From NCBI GenBank assembly GCA_900553335.1, contig USCU01000023.1:1-10274 (forward strand): 10,274 nucleotides of DNA, read 5' to 3'. The notes beneath the pieces were generated by a model. The model had not been told where the DNA came from. It ran no database searches and saw only the letters and a program-made list of their open reading frames with translations. This DNA is from an uncultured Ruminococcus sp. (GTDB lineage: Bacteria > Bacillota > Clostridia > Oscillospirales > Ruminococcaceae). The position numbers and the translations under genes are program-made. Below are positions 1 to 6,512 of the stretch, piece after piece (within the stretch, counting starts at the first letter, position 1; every line of letters begins with the position of its first letter).

Positions 1-2
1 GA

Positions 3-761
3 GTTGTTATGCTCACAGGAGATAATGAAAAAACCGCAAAGAGAATTGGGGCTGAAGCAGGAGTAGACGAGGTTGTGGCAGGAGTTTTGCCTGATGAGAA
101 AGAGGGAGTTATAAAACGCTTGAAGGAAAGCGGAAAGGTCATTATGGTGGGCGACGGAATAAACGACGCTCCGGCATTAACAAGCGCTGACATAGGAATC
201 GCAATCGGAGCAGGCGCAGATGTTGCAATTGATGCGGCGGATGTCGTTTTGATGAAGAGCGAGCTTACTGATGTTGTGAATGCAATAAGACTCAGCAAAA
301 AGGTTTTAAAAAATATACACGAAAACCTTTTCTGGGCGTTTATTTATAATGTGATAGGGATTCCGATCGCTGCGGGTGCGTTTATTGCAGCATTCGGACT
401 TAAGCTTAATCCGATGTTTGCAGCGGCGGCAATGAGCCTTTCAAGCGTATGCGTTGTAACAAATGCACTGAGAATAAATTTCTTTAAAGCACACAGCATA
501 AAGCTAAACAGTCAAACTGAAATAATACCTATAAAAAGCGAGGTGAAAAGCATGGAAAAGACAATGAAAATCGAAGGAATGATGTGTTCGCATTGCGAAG
601 CAGCTGTAAAAAAAGCTCTTATGTCTGTTGAAGGAGTTACAAATGCACTTGTAAGTCACGAAACGGCATCGGCAGTTGTTACCTTAGACAAGGATGTTTC
701 AAACGAGGTTTTAAAGAAAGCTGTTGAAGATAAAGAATACACAGTAGTTTCTATTGATTAA
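3..761 (+). CDS. copA: Cu(I)-translocating P-type ATPase, C-terminal part (5' end outside window), with C-terminal HMA domain
   Basis: This is the end of a P1B-type ATPase that exports Cu(I) across the cytoplasmic membrane using ATP. The reading frame is open at the left edge, and the first visible Met lies inside the conserved VVMLTGDN motif, so it is not the start. Numbering from that Met, the sequence shows TGDN (3-6), the phosphorylation-domain hinge MVGDGINDAPAL (46-57), and GIAIGAGADVAIDAAD (63-78). Two membrane segments follow, carrying YN (113-114) and MSLSS (142-146); these match the YN and MxxSS signatures of the Cu(I)-specific P1B-1 group. After a short linker comes a heavy-metal-associated domain with the metal site GMMCSHC (190-196). 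HMA domains usually sit at the N-terminus; a C-terminal copy is a known variant in Clostridia. At least two thirds of the protein lies upstream. The stop is TAA, followed closely by a terminator. Confidence 0.93.
   Translation, partial: VVMLTGDNEKTAKRIGAEAGVDEVVAGVLPDEKEGVIKRLKESGKVIMVGDGINDAPALTSADIGIAIGAGADVAIDAADVVLMKSELTDVVNAIRLSKKVLKNIHENLFWAFIYNVIGIPIAAGAFIAAFGLKLNPMFAAAAMSLSSVCVVTNALRINFFKAHSIKLNSQTEIIPIKSEVKSMEKTMKIEGMMCSHCEAAVKKALMSVEGVTNALVSHETASAVVTLDKDVSNEVLKKAVEDKEYTVVSID
552..761 (+). CDS. Possible internally initiated CopZ-like copper chaperone (in frame within copA)
   Basis: An in-frame ATG at 552 is preceded by GAGGTG (540-545) at a 6-nt spacing, a plausible Shine-Dalgarno site inside a coding region. 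Initiation here would release a 69-residue protein that is just the HMA domain, with the Cu-binding GMMCSHC near its N-terminus. This is the size and fold of the free copper chaperone CopZ. In Escherichia coli, copA is known to yield a separate chaperone, CopA(Z), by ribosomal frameshifting from its first HMA domain; internal initiation would be a different route to the same outcome. That this start is used is inference. The GAGGTG could equally be chance, since it encodes ordinary linker residues. Confidence 0.35.
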   Translation: MEKTMKIEGMMCSHCEAAVKKALMSVEGVTNALVSHETASAVVTLDKDVSNEVLKKAVEDKEYTVVSID

Positions 762-776
762 TGTCTATTAAAAATG

Positions 777-820
777 AAAAACAAGGTTTAGAAATGTTTT
801 TTCTCAACCTTGTTTTTTTT
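777..820 (+). terminator. Intrinsic terminator after copA, probably bidirectional
   Basis: AACAAGGTT (780-788) pairs with AACCTTGTT (806-814), and the stem extends with A777-779 against T815-817. An inner pairing of AGAAA (790-794) with TTTCT (800-804) closes the loop. A run of T (813-820) follows on the plus strand. The A-rich left flank gives a T-rich tail on the minus strand, so it can also end the convergent kinase transcript. Confidence 0.85.
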
Positions 821-830
821 GATAATCGTT

Positions 831-846
831 TCTAAGTCAGCTTAGA
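831..846. repeat. Short inverted repeat between convergent genes
   Basis: TCTAAG (831-836) and CTTAGA (841-846) form a perfect 6-bp stem with a 4-nt loop, just past the stop codon of the minus-strand kinase gene. No T-run follows on either strand, so it is not a terminator on its own. It may only stabilise the 3' end of the kinase transcript. Confidence 0.4.
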
Positions 847-854
847 GAACAATT

Positions 855-2036
855 CTAGAATCTGAAATTTCGTCGGGGGGGGGGTAGTATTTTATCAATT
901 TTAAGTATTATTTTCAGTATGAATAATTTGTTCTCTCTTTTTGCTGAAAAAGTACCGTCATATTTTTTAACGATCTTTTTTATATTGGCAATGCCTATTC
1001 CGTGAAGTGATTTATCCTTTTTTGTTGTTTCAAGATTAAGACTGGATATACTGGATGGATTCGTTATCTTGATGTATTGAAAGCCGTGCTGAACATAAGC
1101 AAGTACTCTTATTTCTTTGTTTCCGCTGCATTTCACACACGCTTCGATAGAGTTGTCAATAGCGTTTGAAAGCAGAGTACATAAATCCACCGAGTCTATT
1201 GTGCTTGAGATATGGCAATTAGCTTCTATATTTGCACCTAAGCTTCTGGCATAAGACTGCTTATTGGTCAAAACCGCATCGCATATAGGATTTCCTGTAT
1301 GGAAGAAGTCCTGATTTATGGTTTTAAGGCTGTCAAGTCTTTCTATATATTCCTTTGCCTTTAAAACTTCTCCTGAGTCCAGAAGGGTATGTATACAATG
1401 AATGTGATTTGAATAATCGTGACGAAAACTTTTAAGCTCACTGTTGAGTATTTCGATTTTTCGGAAGCGTTCAAGCTGAATTTTATACTGTTTTCTGAAA
1501 GAAGAGTTTTGGTGCAGGAATATATATTTTGCAAAGCTTCCCGAAATAATAATGCTTATAACAATTACCGACAAGATGATTATTATTACTAACGTCGTCC
1601 GCAGGGTAGAAGTGTTTTCTTGCAGCAGACGGTTTTCAAAAAGCGAAATACTGCATATGTTAACAACAAAAAGCGATAAAAACAAGGATATGTATTTGTG
1701 CATGGGAAATATTTTGATAAAAACACGGAAATGACTTGTTTTTCTTTTGCTCTTTAAAGCGGTCAATGTTATTAATAAAACTGTTTGTATAGCAAACGAA
1801 AAAACGCTGAAAATCTTAAAAGCCGAAAACCTGTTGTCTGAAAATAGAAAGCAAAATATACTTATTAAAGAGTTTTGCCCAAATGAAATCAACATGCAGG
1901 AATATAAAAATCTTAAAAGCTTAGACTTTACAGTATCCATATGTTCTTCTGCCAAACTGCTAAAGCAGCAGAGTATATAAGAGTTTAAGGAAAGTAAGAT
2001 TTTTGAGATAAAATATAGAATTGCGAATACAATCAT
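855..2036 (-). CDS. AgrC-like membrane sensor histidine kinase (GHKL family)
   Basis: This is a sensor kinase of the AgrC/GHKL type, which sits in the cytoplasmic membrane, autophosphorylates on His and passes phosphate to a response regulator, often of the LytTR class. With the start at the ATG at 2036 it has 393 residues. The first ~170 residues hold about five hydrophobic segments. The H-box RHDYSNH is at about 205-211 (phospho-His about 206), the N-box NAIDNSIEA at about 291-299, and the G-box HGIGIANIKKIVKKYDG at about 345-361. A GTG at 2045 would add three residues, but TTGGAG (2050-2045 on this strand) overlaps it and lies 8 nt before the ATG, so the ATG is preferred. No response regulator or pheromone gene is adjacent, so it is an orphan here. 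The C-terminus runs into a 10-base C-run (G on the plus strand) encoding Pro-Pro-Pro, which could vary in length. Confidence 0.88.
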   Translation of the reverse strand: MIVFAILYFISKILLSLNSYILCCFSSLAEEHMDTVKSKLLRFLYSCMLISFGQNSLISIFCFLFSDNRFSAFKIFSVFSFAIQTVLLITLTALKSKRKTSHFRVFIKIFPMHKYISLFLSLFVVNICSISLFENRLLQENTSTLRTTLVIIIILSVIVISIIISGSFAKYIFLHQNSSFRKQYKIQLERFRKIEILNSELKSFRHDYSNHIHCIHTLLDSGEVLKAKEYIERLDSLKTINQDFFHTGNPICDAVLTNKQSYARSLGANIEANCHISSTIDSVDLCTLLSNAIDNSIEACVKCSGNKEIRVLAYVQHGFQYIKITNPSSISSLNLETTKKDKSLHGIGIANIKKIVKKYDGTFSAKRENKLFILKIILKIDKILPPPRRNFRF

Positions 2037-2143
2037 CTGATACACTCCAATATTACCGTCATATTATTACCGGGACAGGCTGTTGAAATATCAGCTTATG
2101 ACAGATTTTAAAAATAGAATTAATTAGCACTTACATAGTGATT

Positions 2144-2172
2144 ATTATATATTAAAGATAAAAAATTGACAA
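2144..2172 (-). promoter_or_regulatory. Sigma-A-type promoter of the histidine kinase gene
   Basis: Read on the minus strand, TTGTCA (2172-2167) is followed after 17 nt by a perfect TATAAT (2149-2144). Transcription would start near 2137, leaving a leader of about 100 nt before the ATG at 2036. The leader contains TTGGAG as its only good ribosome binding site. Confidence 0.7.
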
Positions 2173-2262
2173 TGTCTGTATGACGCAAAAAATGTATAAA
2201 CCTGTATTCTCGAATCATAAATCGCATATTGAATTGTTTTTTAAAAGTTATTTGCACCCGTG

Positions 2263-2333
2263 ATTTCTCAAAAAGGATTTAAACGCCACGGAATCTAAGG
2301 TTTTAGAATTATGCAGCGGTTATTTCTCAAAAA
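2263..2333 (+). repeat. 12-bp direct repeat upstream of the ABC-operon promoter
   Basis: ATTTCTCAAAAA occurs at 2263-2274 and again at 2322-2333, with start points 59 bp apart. The second copy ends two bases before the -35 box of the ABC-operon promoter. The spacing and position fit paired activator sites, but no known family motif is recognised. It lies between the two divergent promoters. Confidence 0.5.
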
Positions 2334-2335
2334 TC

Positions 2336-2364
2336 TTGACAAGGATAATAATTCATGTTAAACT
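2336..2364 (+). promoter_or_regulatory. Promoter of the ABC exporter operon leader
   Basis: A perfect TTGACA -35 box (2336-2341) is followed after 17 nt by TAAACT (2359-2364). A TGT immediately before the -10 gives an extended -10 (TGn), which compensates for the weak hexamer. The start point would be near 2371, which places the inverted repeat, leader ORF and terminator all in the transcribed leader. Confidence 0.65.
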
Positions 2365-2370
2365 TAAACC

Positions 2371-2387
2371 GTACAATATTTTTGTAC
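2371..2387 (+). promoter_or_regulatory. Operator-like inverted repeat at the predicted transcription start
   Basis: GTACAA (2371-2376) and TTGTAC (2382-2387) form a perfect 6-bp inverted repeat around 5 A/T bases. It begins at the predicted +1 of the ABC-operon promoter. A repressor bound there would block transcription. No cognate regulator is encoded in the window, and a weak RNA hairpin is an alternative reading. Confidence 0.5.
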
Positions 2388-2409
2388 ACAGTATATTTAA
2401 TTGTTTTAA

Positions 2410-2432
2410 GCTTTGCAGCACCTTGGCAAAGC
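2410..2432 (+). other. Stem-loop in the ABC-operon leader RNA
   Basis: GCTTTGC (2410-2416) pairs with GCAAAGC (2426-2432), a perfect 7-bp stem with a 9-nt loop. No T-run follows, so it is not a terminator. It lies 13 nt upstream of the leader-ORF Shine-Dalgarno site and may be part of the attenuator fold. Confidence 0.55.
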
Positions 2433-2461
2433 GCAAAAATTTATGAAAGGAGTTGTCAGAC

Positions 2462-2488
2462 ATGAAAAGAAAGGTGATCAAATCTTAA
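2462..2488 (+). CDS. Short leader ORF (8 codons, MKRKVIKS) of the ABC exporter operon
   Basis: AAAGGAG (2446-2452), 9 nt before ATG 2462, is among the best ribosome binding sites in the window, yet it drives only Met-Lys-Arg-Lys-Val-Ile-Lys-Ser before TAA. Such a strong site on so short a frame, 51 nt upstream of an intrinsic terminator and ahead of a transporter operon, is typical of a regulatory leader peptide. The peptide is basic and has no run of one amino acid, so classical amino-acid attenuation is unlikely; sensing of ribosome occupancy fits better. A second ATG at 2443 opens an overlapping 21-codon frame ending at 2508, but it has no Shine-Dalgarno site and is less likely. That translation occurs is inference from sequence. 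Confidence 0.55.
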   Translation: MKRKVIKS

Positions 2489-2538
2489 AAATCAAATATT
2501 TTGACTAACTTCTTTTGATATGACATATGTGTTTGCGT

Positions 2539-2567
2539 GGGCATCTCAAAACGAGGTGTCCTTTTTT
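2539..2567 (+). terminator. Intrinsic terminator (attenuator) in the ABC-operon leader
   Basis: GGGCATCTC (2539-2547) pairs with GAGGTGTCC (2553-2561) over 9 bp, with two G-U pairs and a 5-nt loop, followed by six T (2562-2567). It sits between the promoter with its leader ORF and the first ABC gene, so it must be bypassed for expression from that promoter. The 5' arm can alternatively pair with GAGTTGTC (2450-2457), which covers the leader ORF's ribosome binding site, through seven of eight positions. This gives a ready antiterminator. Confidence 0.75.
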
Positions 2568-2579
2568 GTTTGCAAAAAT

Positions 2580-2618
2580 TTGATGCCAGTTTTTCAACCT
2601 TTGGTTGAGGGCAGTCAA
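2580..2618 (+). other. Stem-loop between attenuator and first ABC gene
   Basis: TTGATGCC (2580-2587) pairs with GGCAGTCAA (2610-2618) with one bulged G. Inside it, TCAACC (2594-2599) pairs perfectly with GGTTGA (2603-2608) around a 3-nt loop. No T-run follows. It may protect the mRNA 5' end or take part in folding; its GATGCC could also pair with GGCATC of the attenuator. Confidence 0.45.
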
Positions 2619-2629
2619 CAAATAAGTTA

Positions 2630-2659
2630 TTTACAATACATGGGTTTTTGTGGTTAAAT
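2630..2659 (+). promoter_or_regulatory. Possible second, weak promoter downstream of the attenuator
   Basis: TTTACA (2630-2635) is followed after 18 nt by TTAAAT (2654-2659), preceded by TGG (an extended -10). Both boxes deviate from consensus. If used, it would give basal ABC expression independent of the attenuator. An AT-rich leader produces such matches by chance, so support is low. Confidence 0.25.
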
Positions 2660-2703
2660 AAGAAAAAGCAATGTCATAATTAAGAGGGGAGAAAGGGAGC
2701 AGT

Positions 2704-4563
2704 ATGCAAAAAACAAAAAAAGAAAAGAAAAATCGCTCGGTCATCGCAAATGTTATTTATGCATATAAGCTTGTTTTAAGCTGTAGAAAATCGCTTGCGT
2801 TTGCCTGCCTTATGTTTGCGGCGGCAGGAGCAGTAGTCGGATATGTATGGGAATTTGCAGTTAAGTTTATAATTGACGATATCGAGAGCGGAAGGGATGC
2901 CCAAAGCGTTATTTTAACAGTTGTAACAGCAGGTATAATAATGGCTGTTTTGTCTGTTATAATTGAATGTTCGGAGCAGTATTTTCAAACTGTCGGACAG
3001 TATGTAATGTTTTATTACCGCAGAAAATACAATCGGAAATTCATGAAAATGGATTACGAAAAGCTTGAAAATCCGGCTATGCTTGATAAGGCGGAAAAGG
3101 CAGAAAAGGGCTGCAATTGGGGCGGCGGAATATTACAGGGCTTTTATATGTCAATGTTTTTCCTTAGAAATTTAATTCTTGCTGTAATTGCTGCTGTAAT
3201 TGTCGCTACGCTTAATCCATGGCTTTTGCTTGTGTTCTCCGCAACAGGAGTAATAAAAGCCGTTATGCAGATTAGAACAAAGGTTAAGGATAAGCGGGAG
3301 TGCTGGGATAAAATGGCGCCGTTTTACAGAAAGGTAAGATATCTCGGACAGGTTCAAAGCGACTTTTCCTTTGCTAAAGACATTCGGCTTTTTAATATGA
3401 GAGGATTTTTAAAGTCTAAGCATGAAATGGTAAACGCTGCAGCCCACAAGCTGATTTTAGGACATAAAAACCGATGGCTAAAATGGGAAATGAAAAACTA
3501 TGTTGCGTCTTTTGCTGAAATGGCGATTCAGTACGGATATTTAGTTTATTCGCTGTGTTTTGGTGACTTGTCGATCGGAAACTTCGTGCTTTATGCTGCC
3601 GTTATGGGAAATTATTCCAGAAGCATACGATATATGTTTGACAACTTTGCAGAGCTTAAATATCGCTCTATGGAGATTGACGATTACCGTGCTTTTGTTG
3701 ACGAGGAAGAGCTTACAGATATACAAAACACTGAATTTTTGCCGATACCGAAAGCCGATAATTATGTTATAGAGTTTAAGAATGTTTCTTTTAAGTATAA
3801 CGGAGCTAAGGTTTATGCGCTTAAAGATATAAATATAAGACTTGAAACAGGAAAGAGTCTTGCGATTGTAGGACTTAACGGAGCGGGAAAAACTACTTTT
3901 ATAAAGCTTTTATGCCGTCTTTATGATGTCAGCGAGGGTGAAATATTACTTAACGGGGTTAATGTCTTAAACTATGATCGGGACGAATATTTTAAACTAT
4001 TCTCGCCTGTTTTTCAAAATGTAGAGCTGTTTGCGCTGAGCTTGGGTGAAAATACGGCCATGACCGATCTGTCGGGAGTAGATAGGAATAAGGCTGCTGA
4101 GTCTATAATAAGTGCAGGTCTTAAAGAAAAATACGATTTGCTTCCTAAAAAGCTTGACACTCAGGTTTTAAAGAACATATACGATGACGGAGTTGACTTT
4201 TCAGGAGGAGAAAAGCAAAAACTTGCTCTTGCCAGGGCTTTGTATAAGAACGCACCGATCATGCTTCTTGATGAGCCGACAGCGGCTCTTGATCCGATTG
4301 CAGAATATAAGCTTTACAAGTCGTTTGATAAGATCGTCGGCGGAAAAATGGCAGTATATATTTCACACAGACTTTCAAGCACACGATTTTGTGATGCTAT
4401 TGCAATGTTTAAAGACGGCCGTCTTGTTGAAAGCGGAACTCATTCGGAGCTTCTGAAAAAGGGCGGAGAGTATTCATCTCTTTTTGAAGTTCAGGCACAA
4501 TATTATAAAGAACGTGAACAAAGAGCCGCTGATGGAATGGAGGAGGTGCTTGTAAATGGCTGA
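2704..4563 (+). CDS. ABC exporter half-transporter (permease fused to ATPase), first of a pair
   Basis: This 619-residue protein has the layout of a type IV (B-family) ABC exporter: a membrane domain to about 340, then a nucleotide-binding domain. Hydrophobic spans lie at about 30-55, 68-88, 150-185 and 265-305. In the ATPase domain are Walker A GLNGAGKTT (390-398), Q-loop Gln438, signature FSGGE (499-503), Walker B IMLLDE with catalytic Glu524, and the switch His555. The signature departs from the usual LSGGQ at both ends, but SGG is intact. It presumably pairs with the next gene product to export a drug or peptide; the substrate cannot be read from the sequence. The purine-rich stretch GAGGGGAGAAAGGGAG (2684-2699) precedes the ATG. 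Its TGA stop is followed at once by an in-frame TAA, and the last 8 nt overlap the second gene. Confidence 0.92.
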   Translation: MQKTKKEKKNRSVIANVIYAYKLVLSCRKSLAFACLMFAAAGAVVGYVWEFAVKFIIDDIESGRDAQSVILTVVTAGIIMAVLSVIIECSEQYFQTVGQYVMFYYRRKYNRKFMKMDYEKLENPAMLDKAEKAEKGCNWGGGILQGFYMSMFFLRNLILAVIAAVIVATLNPWLLLVFSATGVIKAVMQIRTKVKDKRECWDKMAPFYRKVRYLGQVQSDFSFAKDIRLFNMRGFLKSKHEMVNAAAHKLILGHKNRWLKWEMKNYVASFAEMAIQYGYLVYSLCFGDLSIGNFVLYAAVMGNYSRSIRYMFDNFAELKYRSMEIDDYRAFVDEEELTDIQNTEFLPIPKADNYVIEFKNVSFKYNGAKVYALKDINIRLETGKSLAIVGLNGAGKTTFIKLLCRLYDVSEGEILLNGVNVLNYDRDEYFKLFSPVFQNVELFALSLGENTAMTDLSGVDRNKAAESIISAGLKEKYDLLPKKLDTQVLKNIYDDGVDFSGGEKQKLALARALYKNAPIMLLDEPTAALDPIAEYKLYKSFDKIVGGKMAVYISHRLSSTRFCDAIAMFKDGRLVESGTHSELLKKGGEYSSLFEVQAQYYKEREQRAADGMEEVLVNG

Positions 4564-6367
4564 TAAAAACCGAAACGCAACTGATTTTAAGACAATGTTT
4601 TTATCCGTAAAATACTTTTATAAGATAATCTGGAAAAAATTCAGAAGCTACATAGTTTATAACGCGTTCTCTGCGGTGTTTACAGCTTTGTCATCTATTT
4701 ACATGATTTTTCTTCCGAAGTTATTGATAGATGAGTTTCAGGGAAGCAGAGATTTCACAAAAATGGCAGTCATAACTGCGATCTTTGTTTTACTGTATAT
4801 TCTGACTAATGCCGCAGAATCTTTTTGTACACAACAGTATCAGAAAGTAGTGGATAGGTTTAACCGGTATTTTGAAGAACAGCACAAGCAAAAATGTGCG
4901 GGCATGGATTTTGAAAAAACAGAGGATCCCGAGATTTTGGATCTTTCTCAAAAGGCTCAAAACGGACTTAACTGGTACGGCGGAGTTGACGGATTTATGC
5001 GTCGTCTTTCAAACATATTATCAGGTGTAATTGAGGTAGTAACAACTGCAGTGATACTTCTTACCGGTTCTTTTTGGGTATTGCTTATCGTTGTGGCGTA
5101 TATTGTAATAAGCTTTTTCCTGACAAAAAAGCGCTCGAAGCTTGAATTCGATTTAAACGGAGCCTTTGACGTTTTAGACAGAAAGACAAGCTATAATTTC
5201 TGGCAGACGTATGATTTTAAATACGGAAAGGATATAAGGCTTTATGACGCATCAAAAATGCTTGACGAAAACTGTCATCAGATAAACGAAGAATGCTATA
5301 GAGTAGAGCTTAAATACCGTAAGAAGATCATGGTGGTTTCTTCTGCTTTGTCAGTTGCAGGTGCTTTAAAAAATGTTGGGATGTATATGGTGCTTGGCAT
5401 TATGGCGATTAAAAAGTTTATTACACTCGGCAACTTTTCGCTTTATTCCTCATCAGCACTTACGGCGTCAAATGCGCTTAATGTTATCGTTTCGGAATTC
5501 GGTTGGCTTACAGTTACGTCAAATTATCTTTATAACTATGTTAGTTTCATGGGTATCAATACTGATACCGCGTTTGGCTGCGAAATGGTAGATAAGGATA
5601 AAGATCATGAGATCGAGTTTCGGGATGTATGGTTTAAATATCCGAGATCTGAAAGTTACATATTAAAGGGAGTAAGCGTTAAAATCAGAAAAGGCGAAAA
5701 GCTTTCGATTGTCGGACTTAACGGAGCAGGAAAGACAACATTCATAAAGCTTTTGTGCCGTCTTTATAAGGTCGATAAGGGTGAGATTTTAATTGACGGA
5801 AAGAATATAAACGAGTACGATTTCAGTGAATATTCAAAGCTGTTTTCGGTAGTTTTCCAGGATTATAAGCTATTTGCATTTTCATTTAAAGAAAACATTT
5901 CCGTCAATGAAGAGCCTGATGAGAACCGTGTTTTAAAGCTTTGCGAAAAAGTAGGTCTTGATAAAAAGATAAGCGATATGCCAAATGGAATGGATACTAT
6001 AATGTTTAAGCAGTTTGATGAAGCAGGTGTTGAGCCTTCGGGAGGAGAACAGCAAAAGATGAGTATAGCTCGTGCGCTTTATAAGGACGCATCTATTGTT
6101 ATTTTAGACGAGCCGACAGCGGCGCTTGATCCGATTGCTGAGTACGAGATTTACAGACAGTTTAACGAGATAGTAAACGGAAAAACTGCCATTTATATTT
6201 CGCACCGATTATCCTCCTGTAAATTCTGTGACAAGATAGCTGTGTTTAAAGATGGGGCAATAAAAGAATACGGGCATCACAGTGAGCTGTTAATGATTCC
6301 TGACGGCGAATATAAGAAGATGTTTGACGCACAGGCTAAATACTATATAAATACAGACGCTGTTTAA
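4556..6367 (+). CDS. ABC exporter half-transporter (permease fused to ATPase), second of a pair
   Basis: The second half-transporter has 603 residues and the same layout: a membrane domain to about 335 with spans near 33-55, 70-88, 158-188 and 260-300, then the ATPase domain. It carries Walker A GLNGAGKTT (387-395), Q-loop Gln435, signature PSGGE (494-498), Walker B ILDE with catalytic Glu519, and switch His550. It is clearly a paralogue of its neighbour: both share GLNGAGKTTFIKLLCRLY and LDEPTAALDPIAEY, and a similar M-D-aromatic-E-K motif near residue 117. Its ATG lies inside the end of the first gene, with AGGAGGTG (4541-4548) 7 nt upstream, so the two are translationally coupled and probably made one to one as a heterodimer. 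Unlike many heterodimeric exporters with one degenerate site, both halves keep the catalytic Glu. A strong hairpin ends the operon. Confidence 0.92.
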   Translation: MADKNRNATDFKTMFLSVKYFYKIIWKKFRSYIVYNAFSAVFTALSSIYMIFLPKLLIDEFQGSRDFTKMAVITAIFVLLYILTNAAESFCTQQYQKVVDRFNRYFEEQHKQKCAGMDFEKTEDPEILDLSQKAQNGLNWYGGVDGFMRRLSNILSGVIEVVTTAVILLTGSFWVLLIVVAYIVISFFLTKKRSKLEFDLNGAFDVLDRKTSYNFWQTYDFKYGKDIRLYDASKMLDENCHQINEECYRVELKYRKKIMVVSSALSVAGALKNVGMYMVLGIMAIKKFITLGNFSLYSSSALTASNALNVIVSEFGWLTVTSNYLYNYVSFMGINTDTAFGCEMVDKDKDHEIEFRDVWFKYPRSESYILKGVSVKIRKGEKLSIVGLNGAGKTTFIKLLCRLYKVDKGEILIDGKNINEYDFSEYSKLFSVVFQDYKLFAFSFKENISVNEEPDENRVLKLCEKVGLDKKISDMPNGMDTIMFKQFDEAGVEPSGGEQQKMSIARALYKDASIVILDEPTAALDPIAEYEIYRQFNEIVNGKTAIYISHRLSSCKFCDKIAVFKDGAIKEYGHHSELLMIPDGEYKKMFDAQAKYYINTDAV

Positions 6368-6385
6368 AGAAACCATAATTTAATT

Positions 6386-6430
6386 AGTGCAGATGAACAA
6401 AATCCAAGTTCATCTGCACTCTTATTTATT
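6386..6430 (+). terminator. Strong hairpin terminator after the ABC operon
   Basis: AGTGCAGATGAAC (6386-6398) and GTTCATCTGCACT (6408-6420) form a perfect 13-bp stem with a 9-nt loop, 18 nt after the second ABC stop codon. The tail is T-rich (CTTATTTATT) but not a pure T-run. Confidence 0.8.
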
Positions 6431-6457
6431 CACAAAAATAGAAAGCTCTCATATTAT
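6429..6457 (+). promoter_or_regulatory. Promoter of the Cys-rich protein gene
   Basis: TTCACA (6429-6434, five of six matches) is followed after 17 nt by TATTAT (6452-6457, five of six). The start would be near 6464, giving a leader of about 50 nt. The ribosome binding site AGGAGGA (6499-6505) lies 7 nt before ATG 6513. This makes the gene its own unit, separate from the ABC operon. Confidence 0.6.
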
Positions 6458-6512
6458 ATACCAAGGACGGCGAAAACTGTTGTCCGAAATACTTTTATAG
6501 GAGGATACATAT

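Noticed and set aside
1552..1980. Plus-strand open frames opposite the kinase gene
   Set aside because: They are low-complexity, Lys/Ile-rich frames created by the membrane-domain codons of the kinase, without ribosome binding sites.
2166..2200. Plus-strand TTGACA (2166-2171) followed by TATAAA (2195-2200)
   Set aside because: The 23-nt spacing is too long, and the same bases serve a well-formed minus-strand promoter (TTGTCA, 17 nt, TATAAT).
2311..2361. 16-codon frame across the ABC promoter
   Set aside because: It has no ribosome binding site and overlaps the -35 and -10 boxes, so it would not be transcribed from that promoter.
2443..2508. Overlapping 21-codon frame in the ABC leader, starting at ATG 2443
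   Set aside because: It has no Shine-Dalgarno site, while the strong AAAGGAG inside it fits the 8-codon frame at 2462.
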